Shown here: positions 1 through 7,700 of the stretch, piece by piece
Layout: each line of letters begins with the position of its first letter
Numbering within the stretch: position 1 is the stretch's first letter
Assembly: GCA_036278455.1 (NCBI GenBank)
Contig: DASULB010000078.1
Coordinates: 1-9,079 of the forward strand
Direction: 5' to 3'
Length of the DNA: 9,079 nt
Source of the DNA: FW021-bin31 sp036278455
Lineage (GTDB): Bacteria; Bacteroidota; Bacteroidia; Chitinophagales; Chitinophagaceae
Notes under the pieces: generated by a model
What the model was told of the DNA's origin: nothing
Seen by the model: the letters and a program-made list of their open reading frames with translations, nothing else
The model's database searches: none
Program-made: the position numbers and the translations under genes

Positions 1-1
1 T

Positions 2-1393
2 GCCGTTATTGCATGGAAGGCACCGCATTCAGGCACTATATGTATTCGTGGAAATGTAAGACGATTTGCAGAATATGACTCCCCCGCCCATAATAGAGTT
101 GAATTTAGAGGGGATGGCATTCGGTTTAAAATTATGCAAAACAATGAACAGCTATGGCCATCGGTGGGCTGGCAGGAAATCGCGATCGAACCCTATGTGG
201 GAAGTTATCAGCACCCTTCGAAAGAATACAGTTATGGCGGGTGTGCAGTAAAACATATTTTGATAACGCAGGTGGAGGCAGGTGATATGATCTATTTTCA
301 TGGAAACAAACGAAATGAGGTAAATTTTGACAAGATAGAATGGGCACCTGAGATTATCTACGATGATATCCCCTGGTACACAACCGATAAAATGGAAATT
401 GTGATGCGACCTGATGACTTGAAACGCATCGGGATGCATACGTTTGACGGAAGCTTTGGCGTATTGTATGGCGGTAAAGAGAATAACTGGTGGCTAAGTG
501 AGTGGAACGGGACACTCCATTATAAATTACAGGGCCCTTTAGATAATCCGTCACAAACACTGATATGGAAAAAGAATGAGGGAAGTTTTTGGGAAAACTT
601 CAATCTTCCAAAAGGTCATGCATGGTTGATTAACCTCTATCATGATACGGCAAGGAATAATCTCCTGGGATTTGTTCATTATGAACATGTTATGCCTGAT
701 AATTTTAAAATTGGCCTTGCGGTATCAAAAAATAATGGTGAGACATTCAAACTTCTTGGTTTTATTCTGGCATCTGAGCAGGATATTGAAAGTACTGTTG
801 GTACCGGAAACATGTTCGGTGTACCTTATATCATAAAAGATGGATTCTTTTATATCTATTACGGCGATTATGGGAATTCAGAGGGGGCGCTGCACGTACG
901 GCCGGCAGTGGCACGCGCTCGTGTTTCTGAAGTACTTGAGGCAGCAGATCATGGTGAATTGTGTAGCTGGTCAAAGTACTACAATGGCCGATGGAATGAA
1001 CCCGGACTGGGCGGCAGGGCCTCCCAGCTCTTTGACAGACGCCTGATAGTGCATGGCGACGCAGCTTACAGTGATTTTGCAGATGAATACTACTTAAGTG
1101 GATACGGCCAAGGAATCAAAGAGAACGGTGTATTCCTCAGCCGTTCCAAAGATGGGATTATATGGGAGTCGACCTGGTTGGTCGATAACAGTAATGCCGA
1201 TGTTTTATGCCCATATATTACCATTGTCAATGCCGATGGTACAGATAATGCTGAAGTTGGAAATGAGTTTTATGTATACTGGTCATTTAATGCGGAATGG
1301 AGCCATGATTATAACACGCCATTGGCTAATTATGGATTGCAAACACTCTACAGGCAGAAAGTTATTCTTTCAAAGCCAAAGGAGTTGAGCTGA
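2..1393 (+). CDS. Partial secreted glycosidase-like protein: beta-sandwich plus beta-propeller (5' end outside window)
   Basis: The reading frame is open from the left edge, so this is the last 463 residues of a longer protein. The ATG at 134 is internal, because the 44 codons before it are clean and protein-like. Visible residues 1-121 look like a beta-sandwich, carbohydrate-binding-type module: an IAWKAPHSGTI strand pair, then GDGIRFKI, then GDMIYFHGNKRNEVN, ending WAPEIIYD. From about residue 125 the sequence has repeating aromatic-rich strand blocks, such as AWLINLYHDT, IGLAVSKNNGETF, FFYIYYGDYG, VFLSRSKDGIIWE and NEFYVYWSFN. These resemble the blades of five-bladed propeller glycosidases (the GH32/43/68/117 type of fold). 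I cannot assign a family or the catalytic acids. It probably acts outside the cytoplasm on the glycan imported by the downstream SusC/SusD pair. Confidence is high that it is a real gene and moderate for the fold. A non-catalytic glycan-binding propeller is the main alternative. Confidence 0.8.
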   Translation, partial: AVIAWKAPHSGTICIRGNVRRFAEYDSPAHNRVEFRGDGIRFKIMQNNEQLWPSVGWQEIAIEPYVGSYQHPSKEYSYGGCAVKHILITQVEAGDMIYFHGNKRNEVNFDKIEWAPEIIYDDIPWYTTDKMEIVMRPDDLKRIGMHTFDGSFGVLYGGKENNWWLSEWNGTLHYKLQGPLDNPSQTLIWKKNEGSFWENFNLPKGHAWLINLYHDTARNNLLGFVHYEHVMPDNFKIGLAVSKNNGETFKLLGFILASEQDIESTVGTGNMFGVPYIIKDGFFYIYYGDYGNSEGALHVRPAVARARVSEVLEAADHGELCSWSKYYNGRWNEPGLGGRASQLFDRRLIVHGDAAYSDFADEYYLSGYGQGIKENGVFLSRSKDGIIWESTWLVDNSNADVLCPYITIVNADGTDNAEVGNEFYVYWSFNAEWSHDYNTPLANYGLQTLYRQKVILSKPKELS

Positions 1394-1709
1394 GTCTATA
1401 CATATAAAAATACCTTCTGAATCCTATGTTCTTCCGTAATTGAATTTAATCATTATGAGAAAGGGAATAGCCAGTATGAATGTATTAGTCACACTGGTGG
1501 TGGCCGGTCTGTAAAGATGACCATTGAATTTTTTTTAAAGAAGGGGAGCAGTACTTGAATTCTCGATGCTACCGGTATGGTAACACTGATGCGCGGATAG
1601 CGGATGCTACTGTCAGCTTTACTTAGTATATGGCTTTAGCCTGAAAAGCGCGATTCAGCCTCATTTAAGTACAAAACGTGAATTATATAACAAGCAAACC
1701 TTAAGTTAA
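1394..1709. other. Intergenic region, 316 bp, no intact gene
   Basis: No reading frame of convincing length lies between the propeller gene and the barrel gene. The stretch holds a short signal-peptide-like frame (1455-1514) and protein-like fragments in another frame (1517-1597), listed separately as a possible relic. A weak 5-bp stem, CTGAA/TTCAG, is at 1641-1658. It has no following T-run, so I do not call it a terminator. The last 40 bases before the next gene are A/T-rich, as is usual before Bacteroidota start codons, but I see no clear promoter motif. Confidence 0.6.
1455..1597 (+). pseudogene. Possible relic of a small secreted-protein gene
   Basis: An ATG at 1455 starts a 19-residue frame, MRKGIASMNVLVTLVVAGL, which stops at 1512-1514. 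It has the positive start and hydrophobic core of a signal peptide but no mature protein. Reading continues in a different frame with MTIEFFLKKGSST (1517-1555), a stop, and then ILDATGMVTLMRG (1559-1597), followed by another stop. A signal peptide followed by a frame change and scattered stops is what a decaying secreted-protein gene would look like. The pieces are short enough to be chance, and I recognise no family. The alternative is plain intergenic DNA with an accidental hydrophobic frame. Confidence 0.25.
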
Positions 1710-1715
1710 TTGAGA

Positions 1716-3011
1716 ATGACCAGGAGAACAATCAAAAATTATTCTATGGCAAAAGCTATTGGGATCACCTGTCTTTTTATGATGTTTAGTTTAACGATTT
1801 TTTCTCAACAGAGGAATAATAAACAGGGTAAAGGATTAGCTTCCACTAATGGGTATCGAATGTATTCAAAACATACTACAGGGCAAGAAACTTTCTTCCC
1901 ATTAATGGCATGGGATTATGTAGATGACATTTCAACACTGAAAGCGATGAAAGATTGTGGAGTCAATATCATTGGTTTCGTCGCTCCCAAAATGTTGAAT
2001 GCTTGTGTGAGATATGGAATGAAAGCTATTGTATTTGATACGAGTGTGGCAGGTGACGATTGGACAAGACCATTTGATGCTGATAGGGCCTGCCGGAATC
2101 TCCCTGGTTTAATCAAGAAGGTGAATAAAAATCCGGCGGTTTATGGCTATCACCTTAAAGATGAACCCGCCCCTGGACAAATAGCTGGTTTGGCCAGGGC
2201 GGTAGCAATGATCAAAAAGCTTGCGCCCGGGAAGTTTCCTTATGTCAACCTTCTGCCGGGAGCTGGTAAAGATTATCTTGCCTATCTGGAGCAATTTGTA
2301 AATGTCTGCAAGCCGACCGTTATCTCCTATGACAGGTATTCGTTAGGCGAGGATGGAAAATTTTCGACAAGTTTCTGGGAAAATATTGCCGTTATCCGTA
2401 ACGTGGCACTCCAACACAATATTCCATTTTGGAATACCATTCTTACATCGGCTCACTGGCAATACCGTGAAGTGACCGCTGCAGACCTCCGTTTGGAAAT
2501 GTTTGGTTCGTTGGTGTATGGGGCAAAAGGTATTGCATTCTATAAATTTTTCTCCAGAGCGCTTCCTATTCTAAAAGCACCTGACTTAGGAAATTTTCGC
2601 ATGGGGCCACTCGATCAGTTTGGGGAGAAAACCATTACCTGGTATTGGCTGCGAAACATAAATCACCAGATCAGCAATCTTGGGGCCGTTTTGCTTAACC
2701 TTCATTCCGACGATGTGTATCACATCGGTAACGTGCCAAAGGGGAATCATGGGCCTAATGACACAACCTTGGTCAAAAGCATTTCCGGCGGAGGAGAATT
2801 CGTTGTAGGTGATTTTACACACGAGGACGGGACCCGCTATGTAATGATTGTCAACAAAAGCCTTACACACTCCTATCAATGTAATCCGCAATTTAAGGTC
2901 AAACCGAAAAGTATACAATATGTTTCGCCCTGGACCGGTAAGTTGGAAACTTTCACTGCTCCTTGGTATTACCTGGCCCCCGGACAAGGGGTCCTGATTC
3001 ACCTCCTTTAA
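1716..3011 (+). CDS. Secreted glycoside-hydrolase-like (beta/alpha)8 barrel protein
   Basis: The protein has 431 residues counted from the ATG at 1716. That start is preferred over an in-frame TTG at 1710. An ATG at 1746 would also keep the signal peptide. The N-terminus has basic residues, then the hydrophobic run AIGITCLFMMFSLTIFS, then QQ, which fits Sec export. Residues 60-320 alternate strand and helix in the manner of a glycosidase barrel: FFPLMAWDY, then GVNIIGF, GMKAIVFD, VYGYHLKDEP (DEP at 149-151), KFPYVNLLP, TVISYDRY, PFWNTIL and YGAKGIAFYKF. The acidic pair after VYGYHLK sits where clan GH-A enzymes have their Asn-Glu-Pro acid/base motif, so Glu150 is a candidate acid/base. I see no obvious second catalytic Glu. 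Residues from about 350 on (EFVVGDFT, TRYVMIVNKS) look like a C-terminal beta domain. It probably attacks the same glycan as the neighbouring genes. The substrate is unknown and the family is not assigned. Confidence 0.85.
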   Translation: MTRRTIKNYSMAKAIGITCLFMMFSLTIFSQQRNNKQGKGLASTNGYRMYSKHTTGQETFFPLMAWDYVDDISTLKAMKDCGVNIIGFVAPKMLNACVRYGMKAIVFDTSVAGDDWTRPFDADRACRNLPGLIKKVNKNPAVYGYHLKDEPAPGQIAGLARAVAMIKKLAPGKFPYVNLLPGAGKDYLAYLEQFVNVCKPTVISYDRYSLGEDGKFSTSFWENIAVIRNVALQHNIPFWNTILTSAHWQYREVTAADLRLEMFGSLVYGAKGIAFYKFFSRALPILKAPDLGNFRMGPLDQFGEKTITWYWLRNINHQISNLGAVLLNLHSDDVYHIGNVPKGNHGPNDTTLVKSISGGGEFVVGDFTHEDGTRYVMIVNKSLTHSYQCNPQFKVKPKSIQYVSPWTGKLETFTAPWYYLAPGQGVLIHLL

Positions 3012-3151
3012 AGAAAAATGAAGAGGAGGCAAATTTGCGACAGCACACCTAAGCGTTCAGCGTGAATATCTCTTTCTGTAGGTAGATTCCTCATCTTCAG
3101 GTGCGGGAATGATTGTGTTTATGAAATTTTGGATTTCTTATGATTTAATAT

Positions 3152-3165
3152 CCCGATAAATCGGG
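3152..3165. repeat. Short inverted repeat (hairpin)
   Basis: CCCGA (3152-3156) and TCGGG (3161-3165) form a perfect 5-bp stem around a TAAA loop. No T-run follows on either strand, so a rho-independent terminator is not supported. It may contribute to 3'-end formation or mRNA stability for the barrel gene that ends 140 bp upstream, or it may be a copy of a small dispersed repeat. The sequence alone does not decide between these. Confidence 0.3.
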
Positions 3166-3400
3166 TCGAGGAGACAGCCGGATCTATAGTCTTTACAACA
3201 TCACGCTATTTTTACCCGAATTTGAATTTTCCGGCGTGTGTTGAACACTATTGGGCCAAAGATGTTTTGAATGGTCCCGGTAAAGTTGGGCAGAAAAAGA
3301 TATCGGGGGATGTGCTGACGATTGGATAAAGTAATTTGGATTATTCTGAGCCACTGTGTGAAGATTCTATGCGTCCTTAAAAGATAAAATGCTCGCAATT

Positions 3401-3443
3401 GCCTGTCCTTTAATCGAAAACGACAGGCGTCCATTATTTTTTT
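3401..3443 (+). terminator. Candidate rho-independent terminator
   Basis: GCCTGTC (3401-3407) pairs perfectly with GACAGGC (3422-3428), and a run of seven Ts lies at 3437-3443. The loop is long (14 nt) and 8 nt separate the stem from the T-run, so it is not an ideal terminator. It would insulate the regulator gene from transcription through the barrel gene. A structured leader of the regulator transcript is the alternative. Confidence 0.35.
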
Positions 3444-3511
3444 CGAGAAAAGTAAAAATAATTTGGATTAGTCAGATTTAATTTTAAAATTTGTTGTTTT
3501 AAACCATTAAA

Positions 3512-3525
3512 TGACTACGTAGTCA
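3512..3525. promoter_or_regulatory. Perfect 14-bp palindrome, candidate LacI-family operator (autoregulatory)
   Basis: TGACTACGTAGTCA is a perfect inverted repeat that ends 14 bp before the ATG of the LacI-type gene. It has a central CG step, typical of operators for this family, where the hinge-helix leucine inserts at the centre. A close copy lies before susC at 4589-4602. On the opposite strand this site reads TTTTGACTACGTA, identical over 13 bases to the second site. The inference is that the encoded repressor binds here and controls its own expression. Confidence 0.65.
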
Positions 3526-3539
3526 AAAATAAAGTCAAA

Positions 3540-4571
3540 ATGTCCTCTGACGAACTGTTTGAAAAAATTTATACCTCTGAAGATGTCGCCCGGGAAGCGG
3601 GGGTTTCCCAGTCTACAGTATCCAGGGTATTTAGATCGGATACCAATGTATCGGAGAAAAAGAAAAAACGTGTGTTGGAAGTGGCTAAACGCCTGAATTA
3701 CCGGCCCAATGCGCATGCTAGAAGTCTGATTACCCGTAAGACGAAGATCATTGGCATCGTCATGCGCGATATTCGTAATCCGTTCTATTCGGCTGTGCTG
3801 GAAATCTTTTACGATCGTTTGTCGGCCCGTGGTTATAATATTGTCTTCATTAAATCCGAGAATGAAGAGATCCAGGAAAAGGAGATCATGCAGCTGTTGG
3901 AATACAATGTCGAAGGGGTAATCGTTACCGATGCGTTGCTTTCCAATGCCGCGGCCGAGCGTTTCAAACGCAATGGGATTGTCGTTATCTTATTTAACCG
4001 GTATACGGAGGATGCGGAGAACAGCGCCGTTTTCTGCGATAATTATCTGGCAGCCAAACAAATAGCGGACTACCTGGTGGAAATGGGCCATAAATCGTTT
4101 GCCTTTATCTCCGGACCGCCGAATACTTCTATCACCATTGACAGGCTCAAAGGCTTCCAGGAAGTGCTCAAGCAAAGAAACGTTCATGAGTTGATCATCG
4201 CCTCGGGCAATTATACTTATGAAAGCGGTTTCAAATCGGCACAGGAACTGATGGTTGACCACAGAGACATTGATTGCCTTTTTTGTGGCAACGACATTAT
4301 TGCCCTTGGCGCTATGGATGCCATACGGGTCATAGGGTTGAAGATTCCCGAGGATGTATCGGTGATCGGATTTGATAACATCCGGATGGGAGCTTGGCCT
4401 TCGTATTCCCTGACAACTTGGGAGCAACCACTGGAAGAGATGATGGATAGCACGGTAGATATTCTTTTTCAGGAGATAAATCACCGGACCACGACGCATA
4501 AGACTATCATGATGAAAGGTCATCTTGTTGTGAGGACTTCGGTTAAATCAAAAAAGACAGTACTCCATTAG
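3540..4571 (+). CDS. LacI/GalR-family transcriptional regulator
   Basis: The protein has 343 residues, the usual length for this family. The N-terminal helix-turn-helix covers about residues 10-33 (YTSEDVAREAGVSQSTVSRV). In the recognition helix, Gln24, Ser25 and Arg29 fall where Tyr17, Gln18 and Arg22 of E. coli LacI read the operator. The hinge YRPNAHARSL follows at 54-63, with Leu63 as the expected intercalating leucine. The remainder is the periplasmic-binding-protein-like effector domain, with IGIVMRDIRNPFY (71-83), DRLKGF (201-206), CGNDIIALGAMDAI (249-262), IPEDVSVIGFDN (269-280) and LTTWEQP (291-297). It should act in the cytoplasm as a sugar-responsive switch; the effector is unknown. 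A perfect palindrome lies directly upstream and a near copy lies before susC, so autoregulation and control of susC/susD are likely. Whether it represses or activates cannot be read from the sequence. The start at 3540 places the HTH at the expected distance from the N-terminus. Confidence 0.95.
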   Translation: MSSDELFEKIYTSEDVAREAGVSQSTVSRVFRSDTNVSEKKKKRVLEVAKRLNYRPNAHARSLITRKTKIIGIVMRDIRNPFYSAVLEIFYDRLSARGYNIVFIKSENEEIQEKEIMQLLEYNVEGVIVTDALLSNAAAERFKRNGIVVILFNRYTEDAENSAVFCDNYLAAKQIADYLVEMGHKSFAFISGPPNTSITIDRLKGFQEVLKQRNVHELIIASGNYTYESGFKSAQELMVDHRDIDCLFCGNDIIALGAMDAIRVIGLKIPEDVSVIGFDNIRMGAWPSYSLTTWEQPLEEMMDSTVDILFQEINHRTTTHKTIMMKGHLVVRTSVKSKKTVLH

Positions 4572-4588
4572 CCTTTTTTAATCAGTTT

Positions 4589-4602
4589 TGACTACGTAAG
4601 CA
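4589..4602. promoter_or_regulatory. Second candidate operator copy, upstream of susC
   Basis: TGACTACGTAAGCA matches the palindrome before the regulator gene at 12 of 14 positions and keeps the central CG at 4595-4596. The left half-site is intact and the right half has two changes (AG for GT). It lies 18 bp after the regulator stop codon and 169 bp before the susC start, in the gap that must hold the susC promoter. A TTTTG precedes it (4586-4590) and a TAAGGTTTG (4615-4623) follows. These loosely recall Bacteroidota promoter elements, but their spacing is too long for the consensus, so I do not call a promoter. Inferred role: binding of the adjacent LacI-type protein to regulate susC/susD. 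Confidence 0.55.
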
Positions 4603-4771
4603 TATATAAAAAATTAAGGTTTGCCAAATGGTGCCGCTTAAATTTCCAACAGTTGATTCAGGGGGCAACAGAACGCTATCATATTTTATGAATACTGGCA
4701 GTCTCATACCGTTATCGGAAAAGTTATATCAATACCAAACCTAAACGATCATCCATCTTAAATCTATTATC

Positions 4772-7700
4772 ATGGCAAACATTTATTCCAAAACAAAGTT
4801 GCTTTTTATCGCAGCAGCGGTTGGTGGCTGGCTTATTGCCTCATTTTCCTCGGCGGCATTCCCGGTCCATGGGCCGGGGAATAATCTTTTAGTCCTGGGA
4901 GAGAGCCCCGGATCGGGTCACCTTAAGACGGAATCGATGGCAACCTGCGGGCTGTCTCTCGTATCTGACGGATCAAAGAAGACTGCCACCCACGAGGTCA
5001 AAGGACTGGTGACTGACAGCAGCGGCGCACCGCTGCCCGGGGTCAACATAGTGGTTAAGGATAAGATATCCGTGGGCACCACAACAGATCTGAACGGACG
5101 TTATATTTTGGAGGTACCCGATAACGCTGTACTGGTATTCAGCATGGTAGGCTTCGAGCCCCAGGAGATATCAACAGCCGGAACCACAGAAGTGAATGTG
5201 AGGTTGCTTCCCACGCGTTCATTGTTAGGGGAAACAGTGGTCGTGGCTTTCGGTACCCAGAAACGTTCCGATATGGTGGGAGCGGTCACTTCGGTAAATG
5301 TAGCCGATCTGAAGACGCCATCATCAAATTTAACTACGGCCTTGGCCGGTCGGATCGCCGGTATGATCGCCTTTCAGCGCAGCGGAGAACCCGGTAAGGA
5401 CAACGCCAATTTCTTCATTCGTGGTGTGGCGTCCTTTGGAGTGGGGAAGGTGGATCCGCTGATGCTGATCGACGGTGTAGAGTCCTCGGTGACCGAACTG
5501 GCGCGCCTGCAACCCGATGATATCGCAAGTTTCTCGGTACTCAAGGATGCGACCGCCACGGCGCTTTACGGTAGTCGTGCGGCAAACGGGGTAATTCTCA
5601 TCACGACCAAGGAGGGAAAGGAAGGAAAAGTTAAAATATCACTGCGTGCTGAAAATTCGTGGTCCATGCCTACCTCGAATGTGAAGTTGGCCGATCCGGT
5701 TACTTACATGAAGTTGTACAACGAAGCAGCACTGGCCAGAGATCCGTTTGCCGCCTCGGTCTATAGTCATGCGAAAATAGACGGCACCATTAGTGGTCAG
5801 AATCCCCTGGCTTTCCCGGCGACCGACTGGCGAAAGATGCTTTTTAAGGATTATGCCTTGAACCAGCGATACAACCTTAACGTCAGTGGCGGCGGCAAGG
5901 TGGCCCGCTACTATGTAGCAGGATCGTATTCAAAGGATAACGGAGTTTTAAGGGTTGATCATCGCAATAATTTTAACAACAATATTGATCTGAAAAGTTA
6001 CACGCTCCGGGCCAACGTCAATATCAGTCTTACTAAGACCACGGAATTGGAAGTGAGACTTAATGGGAATTTTGACGACTATCAAGGACCGTTGTCAGGC
6101 GGTGCGGCAATGTATAACGAAGTAGTGAATACAAGTCCGGTTGATTTCCCGGCCTATTATCCTGCCGACTCTGCACACAGCTATCTCAATCATATTATGT
6201 TCGGCGGCCTTCGTAATAAGAATTTTTCCAATCCGTATGCCGATATGGTGAAGGGCTATCAGAACAGCAGCCGTACACTGATGTTGGCCCAGCTGGAAAT
6301 AAAGCAGGACCTGTCATTTATAACCTCCGGCCTGACGCTGCATGCGATGATGAATACCAATCGCATTTCGAGTTTTGAGGTTGCCAGGCAATATGCACCG
6401 TTCTATTATGACCTGACCAGTTACGATCCGGTTACAAAACAATATTCCATACTTAATTTCAATGAGGAAGCGGCGACCGAGTACCTGGACTATAACTTAC
6501 CTGCCAGAAGCCAGTCGAATGCTTTCTACCTGCAAAGCACCCTTAATTACGACAGAACCGTTCACGACAAGAATCATTTCAGCGGTATGCTGGTATACTA
6601 TATGCAATCCACGATTAATGCCAACCCGGCCAGTTTGCAGCTTTCACTGGCCTCCAGAAACATCGGGCTTTCAGGCCGCGGCACTTATTCGTTCGACAAC
6701 CGCTATTATACCGAATTCAATTTCGGTTACAATGGCTCGGAACGTTTCTATAAAAGCAGGCGCTTCGGCTTTTTTCCCTCTTTCGGTCTTGCATGGAGCG
6801 TATCTAATGAGAAGTTTTGGAAGCCGCTCAGTAGGGTGGTTTCCAATTTCCGCTTGCGGGGGACGTACGGGCTTGTGGGAAACGATCAGATTGGGGCCGC
6901 GGATGACCGGTTTTTTTATCTTTCAGAGGTCAACATGAATGACCCGGCACATGACGGCCATTTTGGAATGGATAATGCCTATTCTGCTAACGGTATAACC
7001 GTTACCCGGTATTCGAATCCGGAGATCACATGGGAGGTGGCGCATAAAACAAATATCGGTGTGGAGCTGGGCTTATTCAATAAGCTGAATATAAAGGCTG
7101 ATTTTTATTCCCAGGTGCGCAAGAATATTCTGATGACGCGGGCTTCTATTCCGACAACCATGGGCCTTTCTGCATCCGTCCGTGCCAATGTCGGTGAATC
7201 TTCAGGCAAAGGCCTGGAGCTATCGGCGGATTACGAGGAATTCTTTTCTCACGAGATTTGGCTGAAAGTACTGGGTAACTTTACCTATTCCACTGATAAG
7301 TATAAGGTGTATGAAGAACCCGATTACAAGTCGGAACCCTGGCTTTCTCATAAGGGACTGGCGCTGTCCCAACCAATAGGCTTCATTGCCGAGCGGCTCT
7401 TTGTCGATAGTGTCGACGTATCCAGTTCGCCGCCTCAGGCATTCGGGAGCTCCGTCATAGCAGGCGATATCAAGTACAAGGATATCAATAAAGACGGGCA
7501 GATCACCGACCTGGACCAGGTGCCAATCGGTTTCCCTACCACACCTGAGATCGTCTACGGTTTTGGATTCTCATTCGGTTATAAAAACTTTGATGTTTCC
7601 ACTTTCTTCCAGGGTGTGGCCCGGGAATCTTTCTGGATCAATCCGGCCAGTGTGCAGCCTTTTGTCAACGGCGGTCGCCAGATACTTAAGGTGTTTGCTG

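Larger units (their letters stand above)
3012..3539. other. Long intergenic region, 528 bp, before the regulator gene
   Basis: There is no intact gene here. From left to right it contains a short CCCGA/TCGGG hairpin (3152-3165), an open but start-less frame at 3144-3326 with protein-like composition, a GCCTGTC/GACAGGC stem followed by seven Ts (3401-3443), A/T-rich sequence, and the 14-bp palindrome (3512-3525) just before the regulator start. The start-less frame includes FPACVEHYWAKDVL and GQKKISGDVLTIG and then stops at 3327. It may be a decayed gene fragment or chance. The promoter of the regulator gene should be in the last 100 bases, but no motif is clear enough to mark. Confidence 0.6.

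Noticed and set aside
2586..3032. 148-codon open frame on the - strand
   Set aside because: It is antisense to the barrel gene, lacks any family-like pattern, and the + strand frame explains the sequence.
3990..4523. 177-codon open frame on the - strand
   Set aside because: It lies wholly inside the LacI-type gene, has no recognisable domain and is a shadow of a well-supported coding sequence.
4550..4579. AAAAAAG/CTTTTTT inverted repeat spanning the regulator stop codon
   Set aside because: The stem is almost entirely A-T with a 16-nt loop, too weak to call a terminator.
4586..4623. TTTTG and TAAGGTTTG as a Bacteroidota-type promoter for susC
   Set aside because: The second element has one extra base compared with TAnnTTTG, and the spacing is about 24-25 bp instead of about 19-21, so it is mentioned but not called.
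4688..4744. 18-codon frame upstream of susC, a possible leader peptide
   Set aside because: It has no ribosome-binding context, no distinctive residues and no attenuator-like structure, so chance is the simpler explanation.
6462..6938. 158-codon open frame on the + strand
   Set aside because: It is an alternate frame within the SusC barrel region, and its product has no coherent pattern.
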